Shown here piece after piece: positions 7,954 through 16,538 of a stretch of DNA of 64,000 nucleotides; within the stretch, counting starts at the first letter, position 1, and each line of letters begins with the position of its first letter. The DNA is from Acidithiobacillus caldus ATCC 51756 (GTDB taxonomy: Bacteria; Pseudomonadota; Gammaproteobacteria; Acidithiobacillales; Acidithiobacillaceae). Below the pieces are notes generated by a model that saw nothing but the letters and a program-made list of their open reading frames with translations, did no database searches and was not told where the DNA came from. The stretch lies in contig NZ_CP005986.1 in NCBI RefSeq assembly GCF_000175575.2, forward strand, positions 565,549-629,548, given 5' to 3'. The position numbers and the translations under genes were made by a program.

Positions 7954-9161
7954 GGTCCTCAAGTACGTGCGGCCGGTGATCAAGCTCCGGGAAACAGAAA
8001 CGCTCCATACGGCCCCGGCGCCCGTGGGCGTGCTCGAGGGGAGCCGGGCCGACGTCAGCTTGCTGGCCGGGGTCCTGGTGGACAAATTCCTGTATCACTT
8101 GCCCCTGTACCGGCAACACCAGCGGATGGTGGCCCAAGGCCTGCGGGTCAGCCGCTCCTGGCTCACCGATCTCGTGCAGCAGTCCATCCTACTCCTCTCC
8201 CCCATCTATACGGCCCAGTTCGAGAGCATCCGGCAGTCCCGCGTGCTGACCATGGACGAAACCCCCATCAAGGCCGGACGGTCTGGTAAGGGCACGATGC
8301 ACCAAGGCTACTTTTGGCCGGTCCTGGGAGAGTGCCAGGAGATCTGCTTCCCCTATACCAAAACCCGGGGGACGATCCACATCCGCGAACTCCTGGGCCC
8401 CCTGGAGCCCGGCACGGTACTCCTGAGCGATGGCTATGCCGCCTACACCCGGTTCCAGAGGGAGACCGAGGGCCTAATCCACGCCCAGTGCTGGAGCCAT
8501 GGCCGTAGAGAGTTCGTCCAGGCCGAAGCCCACGAACCCGAGCGGGTGGCCGACGCCCTGGAGCAGATCCGCACCTTCTACCGCATCGAAGAGGAAATCC
8601 GGGAGAAAAACCTGACGGGCGAGGCCAAGCGCGAGTACCGCTATCTCCATACTCGCCCCGTGTGGCCCAGTTCTTTGCCTGGGTGGAAGAGCAACTGCTC
8701 GATACGGCGCTGCTCCCCAGCAATCCCTTCACCAAGGCCTAGCCTATGTCCACAGTCGCAAGGGCTCACTCCAGGTCTTCCTGGAGGATCCGGAAGTGCC
8801 CATAGACACCAACGAGGTCGAAAAACAGATCCGGCCCATTGCTGTGGGAAGGCGAAATTGGATGTTCTGCTGGACCGAACTGGGGGCCGAGCATCTCGGC
8901 ATCATCCAGAGTCTATTGAGCATCTGCCGACTCCAGGGAATCGATCCCTACGATTACCTTGTGGACGTCCTCCAGCGGGCCGGAACCCATCCCGCCAAAG
9001 ACGTAGCCCAACTCACCCCTCGATTGTGGAAAGAACAATTCGCCGAGAACCCTCTGCGTTCGGATTTGTACCGCATCCGCGGCCAGCACTGAAGAACGCC
9101 GCGTAGCGATCGCTTACCGCATCTTCGCGACAAGCCGAGGGAACCCGCTGCTTAGCGACAA

Positions 9162-9650
9162 TTATCTTGTCCTGGGCGTGACAAGGTAATTGACGCCGAG
9201 CAACCCGCCTTTCGCGAACTCCGCCGCGTACTTGTCGCGTTTGAGTGAGAGATCGCTGACGCCATCGGCGACTGCGTTGACGATTTGCCAGCTGTGATTC
9301 GGGTCGCGCATCAGCACGTAATCGATGGTGTGGCGCTTACCGCCCTCCGTCTGCAAGCGCGTCAGGACAGCGGCAGTCGTGGGGCCCAGCGATTGTACTC
9401 CAGTGATGCGAATTGCAGCTTTTCCGTTGTTGAAATGGCGCGTGTAGATTGTCGCGGTGTATTGGGTCAAAAGCTACTGAAAAGCCTGCTTCTGGAGCGG
9501 CTCCAGTTTGGTGTAATCGGGGCCGAGGGTGAGCCTGGCAATTTCGCGCACATCAAAATCCGTGCGGACGATGCGGCCCTAGTAGGGCAGGCGTTGTTGC
9601 CAGGACTGGGTGGATGGCTGGTGCAGGCTGTGGAGTAGGTTCTGGTCTTG
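9162..9650 (-). pseudogene. Remnant of an MlaC/Ttg2D (HpnM-like) substrate-binding protein gene
   Basis: Reading the minus strand in one frame from about 9650 gives RIVRTDFDVREIARLTLG, a TQYTATIYT block, and finally SWQIVNAVADGVSDLSLKR near the C-terminus. This order matches the periplasmic lipid-binding MlaC/HpnM family, which carries phospholipids or hopanoids between membranes. Two amber codons interrupt the frame, at 9579-9581 and 9474-9476, and no start codon or signal peptide is found upstream. The longest uninterrupted piece is 9162-9470 (102 codons). The gene stops 45 bases from the right end of the outer IS66, so it probably decayed with this region. The family assignment is by motif only. 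Confidence 0.6.
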
Positions 9651-9791
9651 GATGCTTTGCACCGACCGGACATCGCGCCACCGAGAGCGAGTCTGACGGT
9701 GAGAGCCCATGTGACTCACGGTTCTGGGGAACTTTCGCGACGGGACTTCGGTCTTTTTTAGCGCTGAAAACAGGCAAGCGAGGAGGCTACT

Positions 9792-10349
9792 ATGGAGAAT
9801 CTTTTGGTGAAAAGGAAAAAGCTCGTGCTGTCGCTCTCCGCCGCGCTGGTGGGGGTTGCATGCTTGGCCTATGGACCGCTTTCCCATGCGGCGGTGGGCG
9901 GGTCGGCGCAGCCGCAAGTGATCGTGCACACCTATCGGATCCCCAACGGTGTCGTTCGCGTCGAGAGTGTGACGTGGGGCACGCCCAATCCCGTCTCCGA
10001 GCAGGTCGTGCGCCTCACTCCCGCCCAGGCGCAGGCCCTCGCGTCCCAGAGCTTGCGGCAGGTGGCGGAACTGCAGGCGCAACCGCAGTGGCAAATGCGC
10101 TGGATGCAGCAGATGATGGAGACGGCCTTTGCTGAGCCCTTTGCCATGGTTACGCCACCGCCCATGACGGTGGGTTGGTCCCTTCTCAGTGTTCCCGTTG
10201 CTGCGGCCCCAGATATTCCACAGCGGGTGCAGCCGAATGTTGGCCCGCACAGCGCGCCACCCATTTCCGATGTGCCCGAACACCAGATGGTGCATTGTCG
10301 CTGGGCCCAGTCTGCACCCGTATCCCCTGCAAGCAAAACCCGTATCTGA
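9792..10349 (+). CDS. Small secreted protein of unknown function
   Basis: 185 residues, with ATG at 9792 after GAGGAGGCT. A clear signal peptide runs from KRKKLVLSLSAALVG to about residue 34, with a SHA-A cleavage site. The mature part is rich in Pro, Gln and Val. A short repeat-poor helix (LTPAQAQALASQSLRQVAEL) is followed by a Met/Gln/Trp-rich patch (PQWQMRWMQQMMETAF), which could bind metal or haem-like ligands but has no motif I recognise. A strong intrinsic terminator follows directly, so it is a single-gene unit. No family recognised; periplasmic or secreted location is inferred. Confidence 0.7.
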   Translation: MENLLVKRKKLVLSLSAALVGVACLAYGPLSHAAVGGSAQPQVIVHTYRIPNGVVRVESVTWGTPNPVSEQVVRLTPAQAQALASQSLRQVAELQAQPQWQMRWMQQMMETAFAEPFAMVTPPPMTVGWSLLSVPVAAAPDIPQRVQPNVGPHSAPPISDVPEHQMVHCRWAQSAPVSPASKTRI

Positions 10350-10361
10350 CGGGTCATGTCG

Positions 10362-10400
10362 CGGACCGCGAGGGCGGCCTCGCGGTCCGACGGCGTTTTC
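10362..10400 (+). terminator. Intrinsic terminator of the secreted-protein gene
   Basis: A perfect 11-bp stem, CGGACCGCGAG (10362-10372) with CTCGCGGTCCG (10379-10389), encloses the loop GGCGGC. A short T-containing tail (GTTTTCC) follows. It lies 13 bases after the stop codon. Confidence 0.8.
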
Positions 10401-11109
10401 CCTATGTCCCAACGCTAACCTTTTGCCAGAAAAGGGCGATGTTTATTACGGTCTCCTCTGCCCGGCAGCAACGGCGACGTGGGTAGTCGGTGGCTGCTTG
10501 CTCCGTATGTCGAGCTCCACCTCTCCAACGCTTGCATGCAAATTGTCGGGCTTGCTTGATCATGACCAGAAATGTCTCCCAAAGCAAAAGTTATGGGGTC
10601 ATTGGGAAATGGCTAATGGCAATTATTAATCTATCAAGTCGATGCCCTCACTGGAAAAGCGTTTTCCGGCAGCGCGGCGGCTGTTATGCCCGTTTTTAAA
10701 TAGCTTCCCGATCGAGTGTTGGACGAACACAAGCGCAGAAACGCGGCGCGAGCGATAGCGATGTTGGCAGGGGGGCGGCAGAGCAGTTGCCTATTCGATC
10801 CGGGGAATCCGAGGGGTTTTTTCACGATTTTCGGTGCGTCAATGGGCGGGTGTCCCGCGAGCAGCGACCGATTATTGGAATGGTCTGCCACGCCCAACGC
10901 TGCTGGCCTGCAGGTGACTTCCCACCGCCAATGACCGATACGCCTGTATTACCTGTCTCACGACCATTTGACATTGATGCATAGGCCAAGACCAGAAGGT
11001 GTCCCATGGAAGGATCAACTTAGCCTAGCGCGCGTCCGGGCCGGGAGGTCGGCGATTCGACTTTTGTGCCACCGCTACGGTTTCGTTTTGTTTACACCAA
11101 GGTGTATGT
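10401..11109. other. Gene-free stretch before the IS256 element
   Basis: About 700 bases with no gene I would support. The open frames here are short, on both strands, and lack ribosome binding sites and recognisable protein patterns. Before the IS256 inserted, this stretch was continuous with 12549-12715, upstream of the PilZ gene. It may be decayed coding sequence or a long regulatory region. Confidence 0.5.
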
Positions 11110-11116
11110 ACCGGCT
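11110..11116. repeat. Direct repeat flanking the IS256 element, left copy
   Basis: ACCGGCT directly precedes the left inverted repeat and recurs at 12542-12548 directly after the right one. IS256-family elements usually duplicate 8 or 9 bases, so 7 is slightly short. Confidence 0.75.
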
Positions 11117-12541
11117 ACAGAGCTATGCTCGAATCTGGTGTACGGGAGGTCTACAACTAGCTTGAGGAGGGTGGCGCACTGTTGCTAGAAAAGGGTTTCT
11201 GGATCCGATTCGCAACGAATGAGGAGTGCGCCATGCAAGAGAGTACTGGTTTCGACGGAGGAATGGGAGAGTTGGGCCTGAACATCGAGGGCTTATTGCG
11301 GCGGTCCGCGCGCCAGCTGATCCAACAGGCCATCGAGGGCGAGGTGCAGGTGCTGCTGGAGGAGTATGCCGCGGTACGCATGGTCGATGGTCGCCGGGCC
11401 GTCGTGCGGAATGGATATCTGCCGGAGCGGGAGATCCTGACAGCGGTCGGCCCCGTGCCTGTACAGGTCCCCAAGGTGCGAGACCGCTCCGGTTCGGGCG
11501 TGGTCTTCCGTTCTTCCCTGGTACCGCCCTACGTGCGCAAGTCGCGGACCGTGGCCGCAGCGCTCCCCTGGTTGTACCTGCACGGGGTATCGTCGGGACG
11601 GATGCACGAGGCGCTGTCTGTTCTCCTGGGCGAGGAGGCCAAGGGGCTTTCTCCGGCCGTGCTGGGACGCTTGAAAGTCGAATGGGCGCAAGAGCATGCC
11701 CAATGGCAGCGCCGGTCTCTACAGGGAAAACGCTACGCCTATTGGTGGGCCGACGGGGTCTATACCCAGCTGCGGGCGGAGGACGATCCCCGGATGTGTC
11801 TCTTGGTCATTATTGGCGTGACGGCCGAGGGCAAGAAGGAGGTCGTGGCGGTCACCGACGGTTTACGGGAGTCCAAAGCCTCCTGGCTAGAGATCCTGCG
11901 GGACTTGCGCGACCGCGGGCTGCAGGAGGCGCCACTACTGGCCATAGGAGATGGGGCGATGGGTTTCTGGGCCGCCCTGGACGAGATTTACCCACAAACC
12001 CGTCATCAGCGCTGTTGGGTGCACAAGACGGCCAACATCCTCAACGAGCTACCGAAGCGCCTTCAGGGGAAAGCCAAGGCCGCCCTGCAGGCGATCTGGA
12101 TGGCCGACACCCGTGAAGCTGCGGAGAAAGCCTGGCAAGCCTTCGTGCGGGACTACCAGGCCAAATATCCCAGAGCGGTCGCAAAGCTCGAGAAGGACCG
12201 GGACGTGCTGCTGACCTTCTTCGACTTCCCGGCAGAGCACTGGCGGCATATCCGCAGCAGCAACGCCATCGAATCGACCTTCGCCACCGTACGGCAACGC
12301 AGCAGCCGCACTAAAAACTGTGTCTCTCGAGCCACTTTCCTTGGCCTGAGCTACAAGCTCATCCAGCAGGCAGAGAGACACTGGCGCGGGATTCAGCATC
12401 CGGAAAGACTGCGCGAGCTCTTTGCCGGGGTGACATTTGTCGATGGGATGCCTGCCAACGAAACCCGGCTGGATCCTCAACAGGACGCCGCCTGAATCGT
12501 GTTAGCAAATGCTCATACACCAATCTTGACCATAGCTCTGT
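11117..12541 (+). mobile_element. Complete IS256-family element
   Basis: A 1,425-bp element. The left end begins ACAGAGCTATGCTCGAATCT; the right end, read inward from 12541, begins ACAGAGCTATGGTCAAGATT. This is a 26-bp imperfect inverted repeat whose outer 11 bases are identical. A single mutator-type transposase gene fills it, and a 7-bp direct repeat flanks it. The element appears intact and relatively young. Confidence 0.92.
11233..12495 (+). CDS. IS256-family (mutator type) transposase
   Basis: 420 residues from ATG 11233, preceded by GAGGAG; the frame is open 17 codons further upstream from a TTG, but the ribosome binding site favours this ATG. Hallmarks are VRNGYLPEREILTAVGPV in the N-terminal DNA-binding region, YWWADGVYTQLR (first Asp), LLAIGDGAMGFW (second Asp), the RCWVHKTANIL block, and SSNAIESTFATVRQR containing the catalytic Glu. 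The gene is uninterrupted, so the element could still move. Confidence 0.95.
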   Translation: MQESTGFDGGMGELGLNIEGLLRRSARQLIQQAIEGEVQVLLEEYAAVRMVDGRRAVVRNGYLPEREILTAVGPVPVQVPKVRDRSGSGVVFRSSLVPPYVRKSRTVAAALPWLYLHGVSSGRMHEALSVLLGEEAKGLSPAVLGRLKVEWAQEHAQWQRRSLQGKRYAYWWADGVYTQLRAEDDPRMCLLVIIGVTAEGKKEVVAVTDGLRESKASWLEILRDLRDRGLQEAPLLAIGDGAMGFWAALDEIYPQTRHQRCWVHKTANILNELPKRLQGKAKAALQAIWMADTREAAEKAWQAFVRDYQAKYPRAVAKLEKDRDVLLTFFDFPAEHWRHIRSSNAIESTFATVRQRSSRTKNCVSRATFLGLSYKLIQQAERHWRGIQHPERLRELFAGVTFVDGMPANETRLDPQQDAA

Positions 12542-12548
12542 ACCGGCT
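12542..12548. repeat. Direct repeat flanking the IS256 element, right copy
   Basis: ACCGGCT, identical to 11110-11116, immediately follows the right inverted repeat. Confidence 0.75.
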
Positions 12549-12715
12549 GCCCATGTGTCCATCCGACTATGGTGTATAAGATTTATCGCACGTTCTGACG
12601 TTACTATTATGAAATGCGACTTGCTCTCTGCTAGACTAAAGCATATGGTTATCCTACCTAATCGATCGGTTCTTGGTCCTAGACCTTTCTGCACAGGGGT
12701 ATATCAGGCAAACGA

Positions 12716-13480
12716 ATGAGTTTGACTCAGGATGATTCAAATCTCGGCATGCTACTACCGTTCCGCTCGGAGATGGACCTGGCCTCGTATCTTCAGCTGT
12801 TGATGCCCGAGTTCCAGCCCGCCGTCGGATTTGCCGAGAGTCGGATATGCGATGGGCGAAGAGGCGCCGCCGTCATCCTCTCGACCGACCCCAACGATGG
12901 CGGTCACCCCTACGTTTTCGAGGGCTGCGATGCGACCTCACAGAATCTTTTGTTCACGCCGGCACGCCCCAATTTTCTGGGGGACGAGCTCTACCGGCGC
13001 GCCTTGCTCGTCATAGAACAGGATGGCCGCATCAGCATGGGACTGTCGAGCTTTCTGTACCGTCACCAGGGACAGACCCACTTCAGCCCACCCGGCTTGG
13101 TCTACCAGCGCAACACGCGCAAGGACAAAAGAATCCTCATCGAAGGAGATATCCTGATTCGGCGTCGGGATGGGCGAACCGTTCTGGCTAGACTAAACGA
13201 CTTTAGCCCCTCGGGAGCCAGTTTCTACACGGATGAGCCTTTCGCTGTGGGAGAGACCTTCCTGGCCGAGTTTGAGGTTCTGGATTGCGGTATCTGTGAG
13301 ACCGTAGTAACGACCGCACGGCGTGAGGATTCACCCCTTGGCGTTCCATATCGCCACCTCGTCGGCGTCAAGATGCAGCTCACGGCTGCTCAACGCAAGA
13401 AGGCGGAACAACTGTATCTGTGCAAGAAAGCCGAGTCCATGAAACGGGTCGTCGATTCTGCGACGTCTCGTCATGGTTAG
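12716..13480 (+). CDS. PilZ-domain cyclic-di-GMP receptor
   Basis: 254 residues. The C-terminal half is a PilZ domain with both ligand motifs: RKDKR (RxxxR, residues 135-139) and NDFSPSGASF ((D/N)xSxxG, 161-167). The N-terminal 130 residues have the layout of a YcgR-N-like barrel (LSTDPNDGGHPYVFEGCD), but the match is loose. Such proteins change motility, pilus function or polysaccharide synthesis when they bind c-di-GMP. The next gene, 45 bases downstream on the same strand, makes or breaks c-di-GMP, so the two plausibly work as a sensor-output pair. ATG 12716 has only a weak AGG upstream. The IS256 insertion ends 174 bases before the start and may have changed expression. Confidence 0.85.
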   Translation: MSLTQDDSNLGMLLPFRSEMDLASYLQLLMPEFQPAVGFAESRICDGRRGAAVILSTDPNDGGHPYVFEGCDATSQNLLFTPARPNFLGDELYRRALLVIEQDGRISMGLSSFLYRHQGQTHFSPPGLVYQRNTRKDKRILIEGDILIRRRDGRTVLARLNDFSPSGASFYTDEPFAVGETFLAEFEVLDCGICETVVTTARREDSPLGVPYRHLVGVKMQLTAAQRKKAEQLYLCKKAESMKRVVDSATSRHG

Positions 13481-13525
13481 CTGCCGCCCAGATATACACA
13501 AGCACATTAGCAAGAGAGCTTCCCC

Positions 13526-16183
13526 GTGACATCTGGCGCCAACGAATCCACCAGTAGCCCGCCCGATTTTCTCGGGCTGCAGAGTTCGGATTTTCAGCTT
13601 ATCGAACGCTACCTGGGCTGCCTGGAAGCGGATGCGCCCGCGTTAGCCCGCGCCTTTTACGACTATTTGCTCGCGTACCCTGTCACTGCTGCCGTTTTCC
13701 GGGACTTCTCCCGCATTCGCCTGGATGCCCTGCTCCAGAAGCAGGCAGAGCACATCCGCGGGCTTTTGGTCAGTCACCTGGACGAGTCCTGGCAGGAGAC
13801 CATGCGCGGAATCGGGGCCCTGCACTACTATCGTGGCATAGAGCCCGCCTGGGTCGCCGGCGCCTATATCCTCTACTGGCGCCACTGGCAACAGGTGCTA
13901 CAGAAGCAAGTCCCGGTAAAGGAGAGGGATCCTCTACGGGATGCCCTGTTCCGCCTGCTGATCGGCGATCTCATGCTTCAGCTCGACGGCTATGCCCGGG
14001 CCTCCCGTGAGAACGATGCCGAGCGACTGGCCTTGTTCGATGTCCTGCTGGGTGTTCTCGCTACTCCCCGCGGTGGGAAGTCCCCACGGCCAGAGGGGTT
14101 GTTGCAGCAGATTTGCGAGGCTTTACCGCACAAAAGTAGCAACGTGCGCCTGGCCGGTTATGTGGTAGGCGAAGCCGTTGGCGAGGTATTGATTCCAGAA
14201 TGCTTGGCCGGGCTCCCATTGCCGACACTGCAGATTCCAAAGGTTGCCGGAGATCCCTGCTGGGAGGCATGGGAGAGCGGACGGACGATCATTTTTCCCG
14301 CGGACGATCCGCAGGCGCCGGAGTGGATTCGAGCTCTGCGCGATCGTGTTGGGGAAATCGGCTGCTTTCCGTTCAGGGCCGAAGACCTGCGCGGCGTAGG
14401 TCTGATTGGCGTGGGCGAGAAGGGCTATTTCCAGCGTGTGGGATCGGCTTATTTCGATGCCTTCAGCCACTTGGGGAAAATGGTACTCTCCCTGCGTAAT
14501 CAGGCCTTGCGCGACCCCCTTACCACCCTGCCCAACCGTGCCCTTTTCCTGGATCGTTTGGATATTGCCCGTAACCAGGCACTGCGGCATGAGCGGCTAT
14601 TGGGAGTAGCGCTCCTCGATCTCGATGGATTCAAGCAAGTAAACGATCGTTTGGGCCATGGCGCCGGCGATCAGTTGCTGCAAGCCTTGGTGCAACGGCT
14701 GCAGGCGCAGCTGCGGGCTGGGGATACCCTTGCGCGCATGGGTGGCGACGAGTTTGGCCTGCTGCTGCCGGGTCTGGAACGCGTCGACGATCTCGAAGTC
14801 GTCTGCGAGCGCCTGCTGGCCGCCATTCGGGAACCCATTAAAATTCAGGGTGAAGCCGTCCACATTTCCGGAAGCCTCGGTGTCACCCTCTTTCCTCTGG
14901 ACGACGGCGATGCCGACACGCTCATCCGACACGCCGATATGGCGCTCTATGCCGCCAAGGAGGCGGGAAGAGACCGGTGCAAACTGCACACCCTGGCCAT
15001 GGACGAGTCCGTACAGGCAGAAGCAGGGAAGCGCATCTTGGTGGAGCAGGCTTTGCGGGAGGATCGCTTGGTCCTGCACTATCAACCTATTGTGGCCAGC
15101 GTCGCTGGAGTGGTGGGCGTGGAGGCCCTCCTGCGCTTGCGCCACCCCGAAAAAGGGCTGCTTACGCCGGCAGCATTTTTCTCCTCCCTGGACAACCCCC
15201 TCCTGGCGCGTCCCATTGGCCGCTTCGTTCTGGATAGCGCGTTGCGGCAGGCAGCTATCTGGCAGAGGGAGGGCTTGGCCCTGCGCATAGCCGTGAATAT
15301 CAGTGCCCGCCACCTGCTCGATGCCCGTTTCCTGGAAGATTTGCAGGAAGCCTTGGCCAATCACGCGAGCGTGCCGCCGGAACAGTTGGAGATCGAGATC
15401 ACCGAATCGGCGCCCTTGCTCGATCTTGCGGAAACCCAAAAACTCCTGAACGCGTGCCAGGCCCTTGGGGTACGCGTCGCCCTCGACGACTTCGGTACCG
15501 GCAATGCCTCCCTGACCTACCTGCAGCAGCTTCCTGCCCATTCCATCAAGATCGACCAGGGTTTCGTGCGCGATATGCTCGATGATCCCAAGGATCTTGC
15601 CATTGTCGCAGCGGTGATCACCGCGAGCCGGATGTTGGGCCTGGAGACGATCGCCGAGGGAGTGGAAAGGGCGGAGCTCGCGGCCCTGCTGGCCAAGATG
15701 GGTTGCAGCCACCTGCAAGGATACCTCTTCGCCAAGCCGCTCCCGGCGGAAGCCATCCCCGCCTGGGTTGCCGGTTTTCGGGCCATTCCCCTCAGCAGGG
15801 ACGCCTTACCTACCATGGATGTCCTGCCGCCGATCTTGGAGGGGCATATCCTGCGCGTGCAGGAGTTCCTCCGTGCCCTGCGCCAGGAACGTCCACTCCC
15901 CGCCCACGTCATAGAAGCGAATGCCGAGGAGTATTGCCACATCGGGCGATGGCTGAGGGGAGAGGGCGCGCTCCTCTTTGGCGAATCACCGGATTTCGTG
16001 GGTCTCCTTGCCCGCCACGAACGCATCCATCGGTTCGCCCGCGCGGCCAAGTCCCTTTTCGATGCTGGGGACGTGGAGAAGGCCATGCATCAAGGAGAAC
16101 TCCTGGATCTGGAGAATCGCTCGCTGATGCGCGAGTTATTGGTCCTGATAAAGCAACGGGAATACGATTTCACGGAAGACTGA
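13526..16183 (+). CDS. Globin-sensor GGDEF-EAL protein with C-terminal CZB-like zinc domain
   Basis: 885 residues starting at GTG. Residues 15-165 resemble a globin-coupled sensor; His100 in GALHYYRGIEPAW fits the proximal haem ligand. Residues of about 190-325 look GAF-like. The GGDEF domain has an intact GGDEF (406-410) and an inhibitory RxxD site (RAGD) five residues before it. The EAL domain has EALLR (533), NISARH, EITES, DDFGTG and a TIAEGVE block, so phosphodiesterase residues are present. The last 115 residues match a CZB zinc-binding pattern: His774, Cys804 in CHIGRW, and His831 and His835 in HERIH. It should turn over c-di-GMP in the cytoplasm in response to oxygen and possibly zinc or redox state. 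Which activity dominates cannot be told. Confidence 0.88.
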   Translation: MTSGANESTSSPPDFLGLQSSDFQLIERYLGCLEADAPALARAFYDYLLAYPVTAAVFRDFSRIRLDALLQKQAEHIRGLLVSHLDESWQETMRGIGALHYYRGIEPAWVAGAYILYWRHWQQVLQKQVPVKERDPLRDALFRLLIGDLMLQLDGYARASRENDAERLALFDVLLGVLATPRGGKSPRPEGLLQQICEALPHKSSNVRLAGYVVGEAVGEVLIPECLAGLPLPTLQIPKVAGDPCWEAWESGRTIIFPADDPQAPEWIRALRDRVGEIGCFPFRAEDLRGVGLIGVGEKGYFQRVGSAYFDAFSHLGKMVLSLRNQALRDPLTTLPNRALFLDRLDIARNQALRHERLLGVALLDLDGFKQVNDRLGHGAGDQLLQALVQRLQAQLRAGDTLARMGGDEFGLLLPGLERVDDLEVVCERLLAAIREPIKIQGEAVHISGSLGVTLFPLDDGDADTLIRHADMALYAAKEAGRDRCKLHTLAMDESVQAEAGKRILVEQALREDRLVLHYQPIVASVAGVVGVEALLRLRHPEKGLLTPAAFFSSLDNPLLARPIGRFVLDSALRQAAIWQREGLALRIAVNISARHLLDARFLEDLQEALANHASVPPEQLEIEITESAPLLDLAETQKLLNACQALGVRVALDDFGTGNASLTYLQQLPAHSIKIDQGFVRDMLDDPKDLAIVAAVITASRMLGLETIAEGVERAELAALLAKMGCSHLQGYLFAKPLPAEAIPAWVAGFRAIPLSRDALPTMDVLPPILEGHILRVQEFLRALRQERPLPAHVIEANAEEYCHIGRWLRGEGALLFGESPDFVGLLARHERIHRFARAAKSLFDAGDVEKAMHQGELLDLENRSLMRELLVLIKQREYDFTED

Positions 16184-16427
16184 GGTCCTCCGTGGGAGAG
16201 GTGGTCCCCCATTCTGGACAGCCTGCTGGATCGATCAAGCTCTGGGCAATTCTCTGGCGGGTCTGTCTGCCTGTTTCGCTGGTACGGTCATGATCCGTGG
16301 TGGGTCACGCCCCCGACTGCCTAGTCGCTGAACATGGCTTATGTCCTGCCCGTGTCCGAGGGGAACTCGTAGAGCTTGACGGGTATAGTTCAGGCGCTGT
16401 CGCCGTCATCTGTGTGATGGGTTTTAT

Positions 16428-16504
<77 letters not shown>

Positions 16505-16538
16505 ATGTCCGCAAGCATAGCGGCCAGGGGTTGGTGGG

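Larger units (their letters stand above)
4830..9092 (+). pseudogene. tnpC: IS66 transposase TnpC, split by an inner IS66 and twice frameshifted
   Basis: The 5' part (4830-5272) encodes the leucine-rich N-terminal coil and QQLDWLRRQVFGQKSERR, and stops one codon into the inner element (TAA at 5274). The 3' part resumes at 7954 in the right phase: rejoining GT at 5271-5272 with G at 7954 restores SYVVLKYVRP. It contains MDETPIKAGR, LLSDGYAAY and DTNEVEKQIRPIAVGRRN, the DDE residues. A one-base deletion near 8660 and another near 8738, where the frame would meet TAG at 8740, shift the phase twice before the final block ending at TGA 9090-9092. Removing the inner element would therefore not restore the gene. 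Confidence 0.9.
4041..9117 (+). mobile_element. Outer IS66-family element, interrupted and degenerate
   Basis: The left end starts GTAAGCGCTCGCTATGCGGC at 4041. The right end, read from 9117 on the other strand, starts GTAAGCGATCGCTACGCGGC: a 25-bp inverted repeat with two mismatches and the GTAA terminus usual for IS66. Without the inner element and one target copy it would be about 2.4 kb, a normal IS66 size. It holds tnpA, tnpB and a broken tnpC on the plus strand. The 8 bases outside each end (GATCCACT on the left, CGCATCTT on the right) do not match. One flank was therefore exchanged or deleted after insertion, consistent with the lost half of the IS5 element. Confidence 0.9.

Noticed and set aside
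8796-9092. Separate 98-residue gene
   Set aside because: It is the C-terminal end of the outer TnpC after the second frameshift, not an independent gene.
9579-10412. 277-codon minus-strand frame across the secreted-protein gene
   Set aside because: Only the last 20 or so codons resemble MlaC-type sequence; the rest is antisense to a gene with a signal peptide, ribosome binding site and terminator.
10189-10629. 146-codon plus-strand frame after the secreted protein
   Set aside because: It starts inside the secreted-protein gene in another frame and runs through its terminator; no protein-like pattern.
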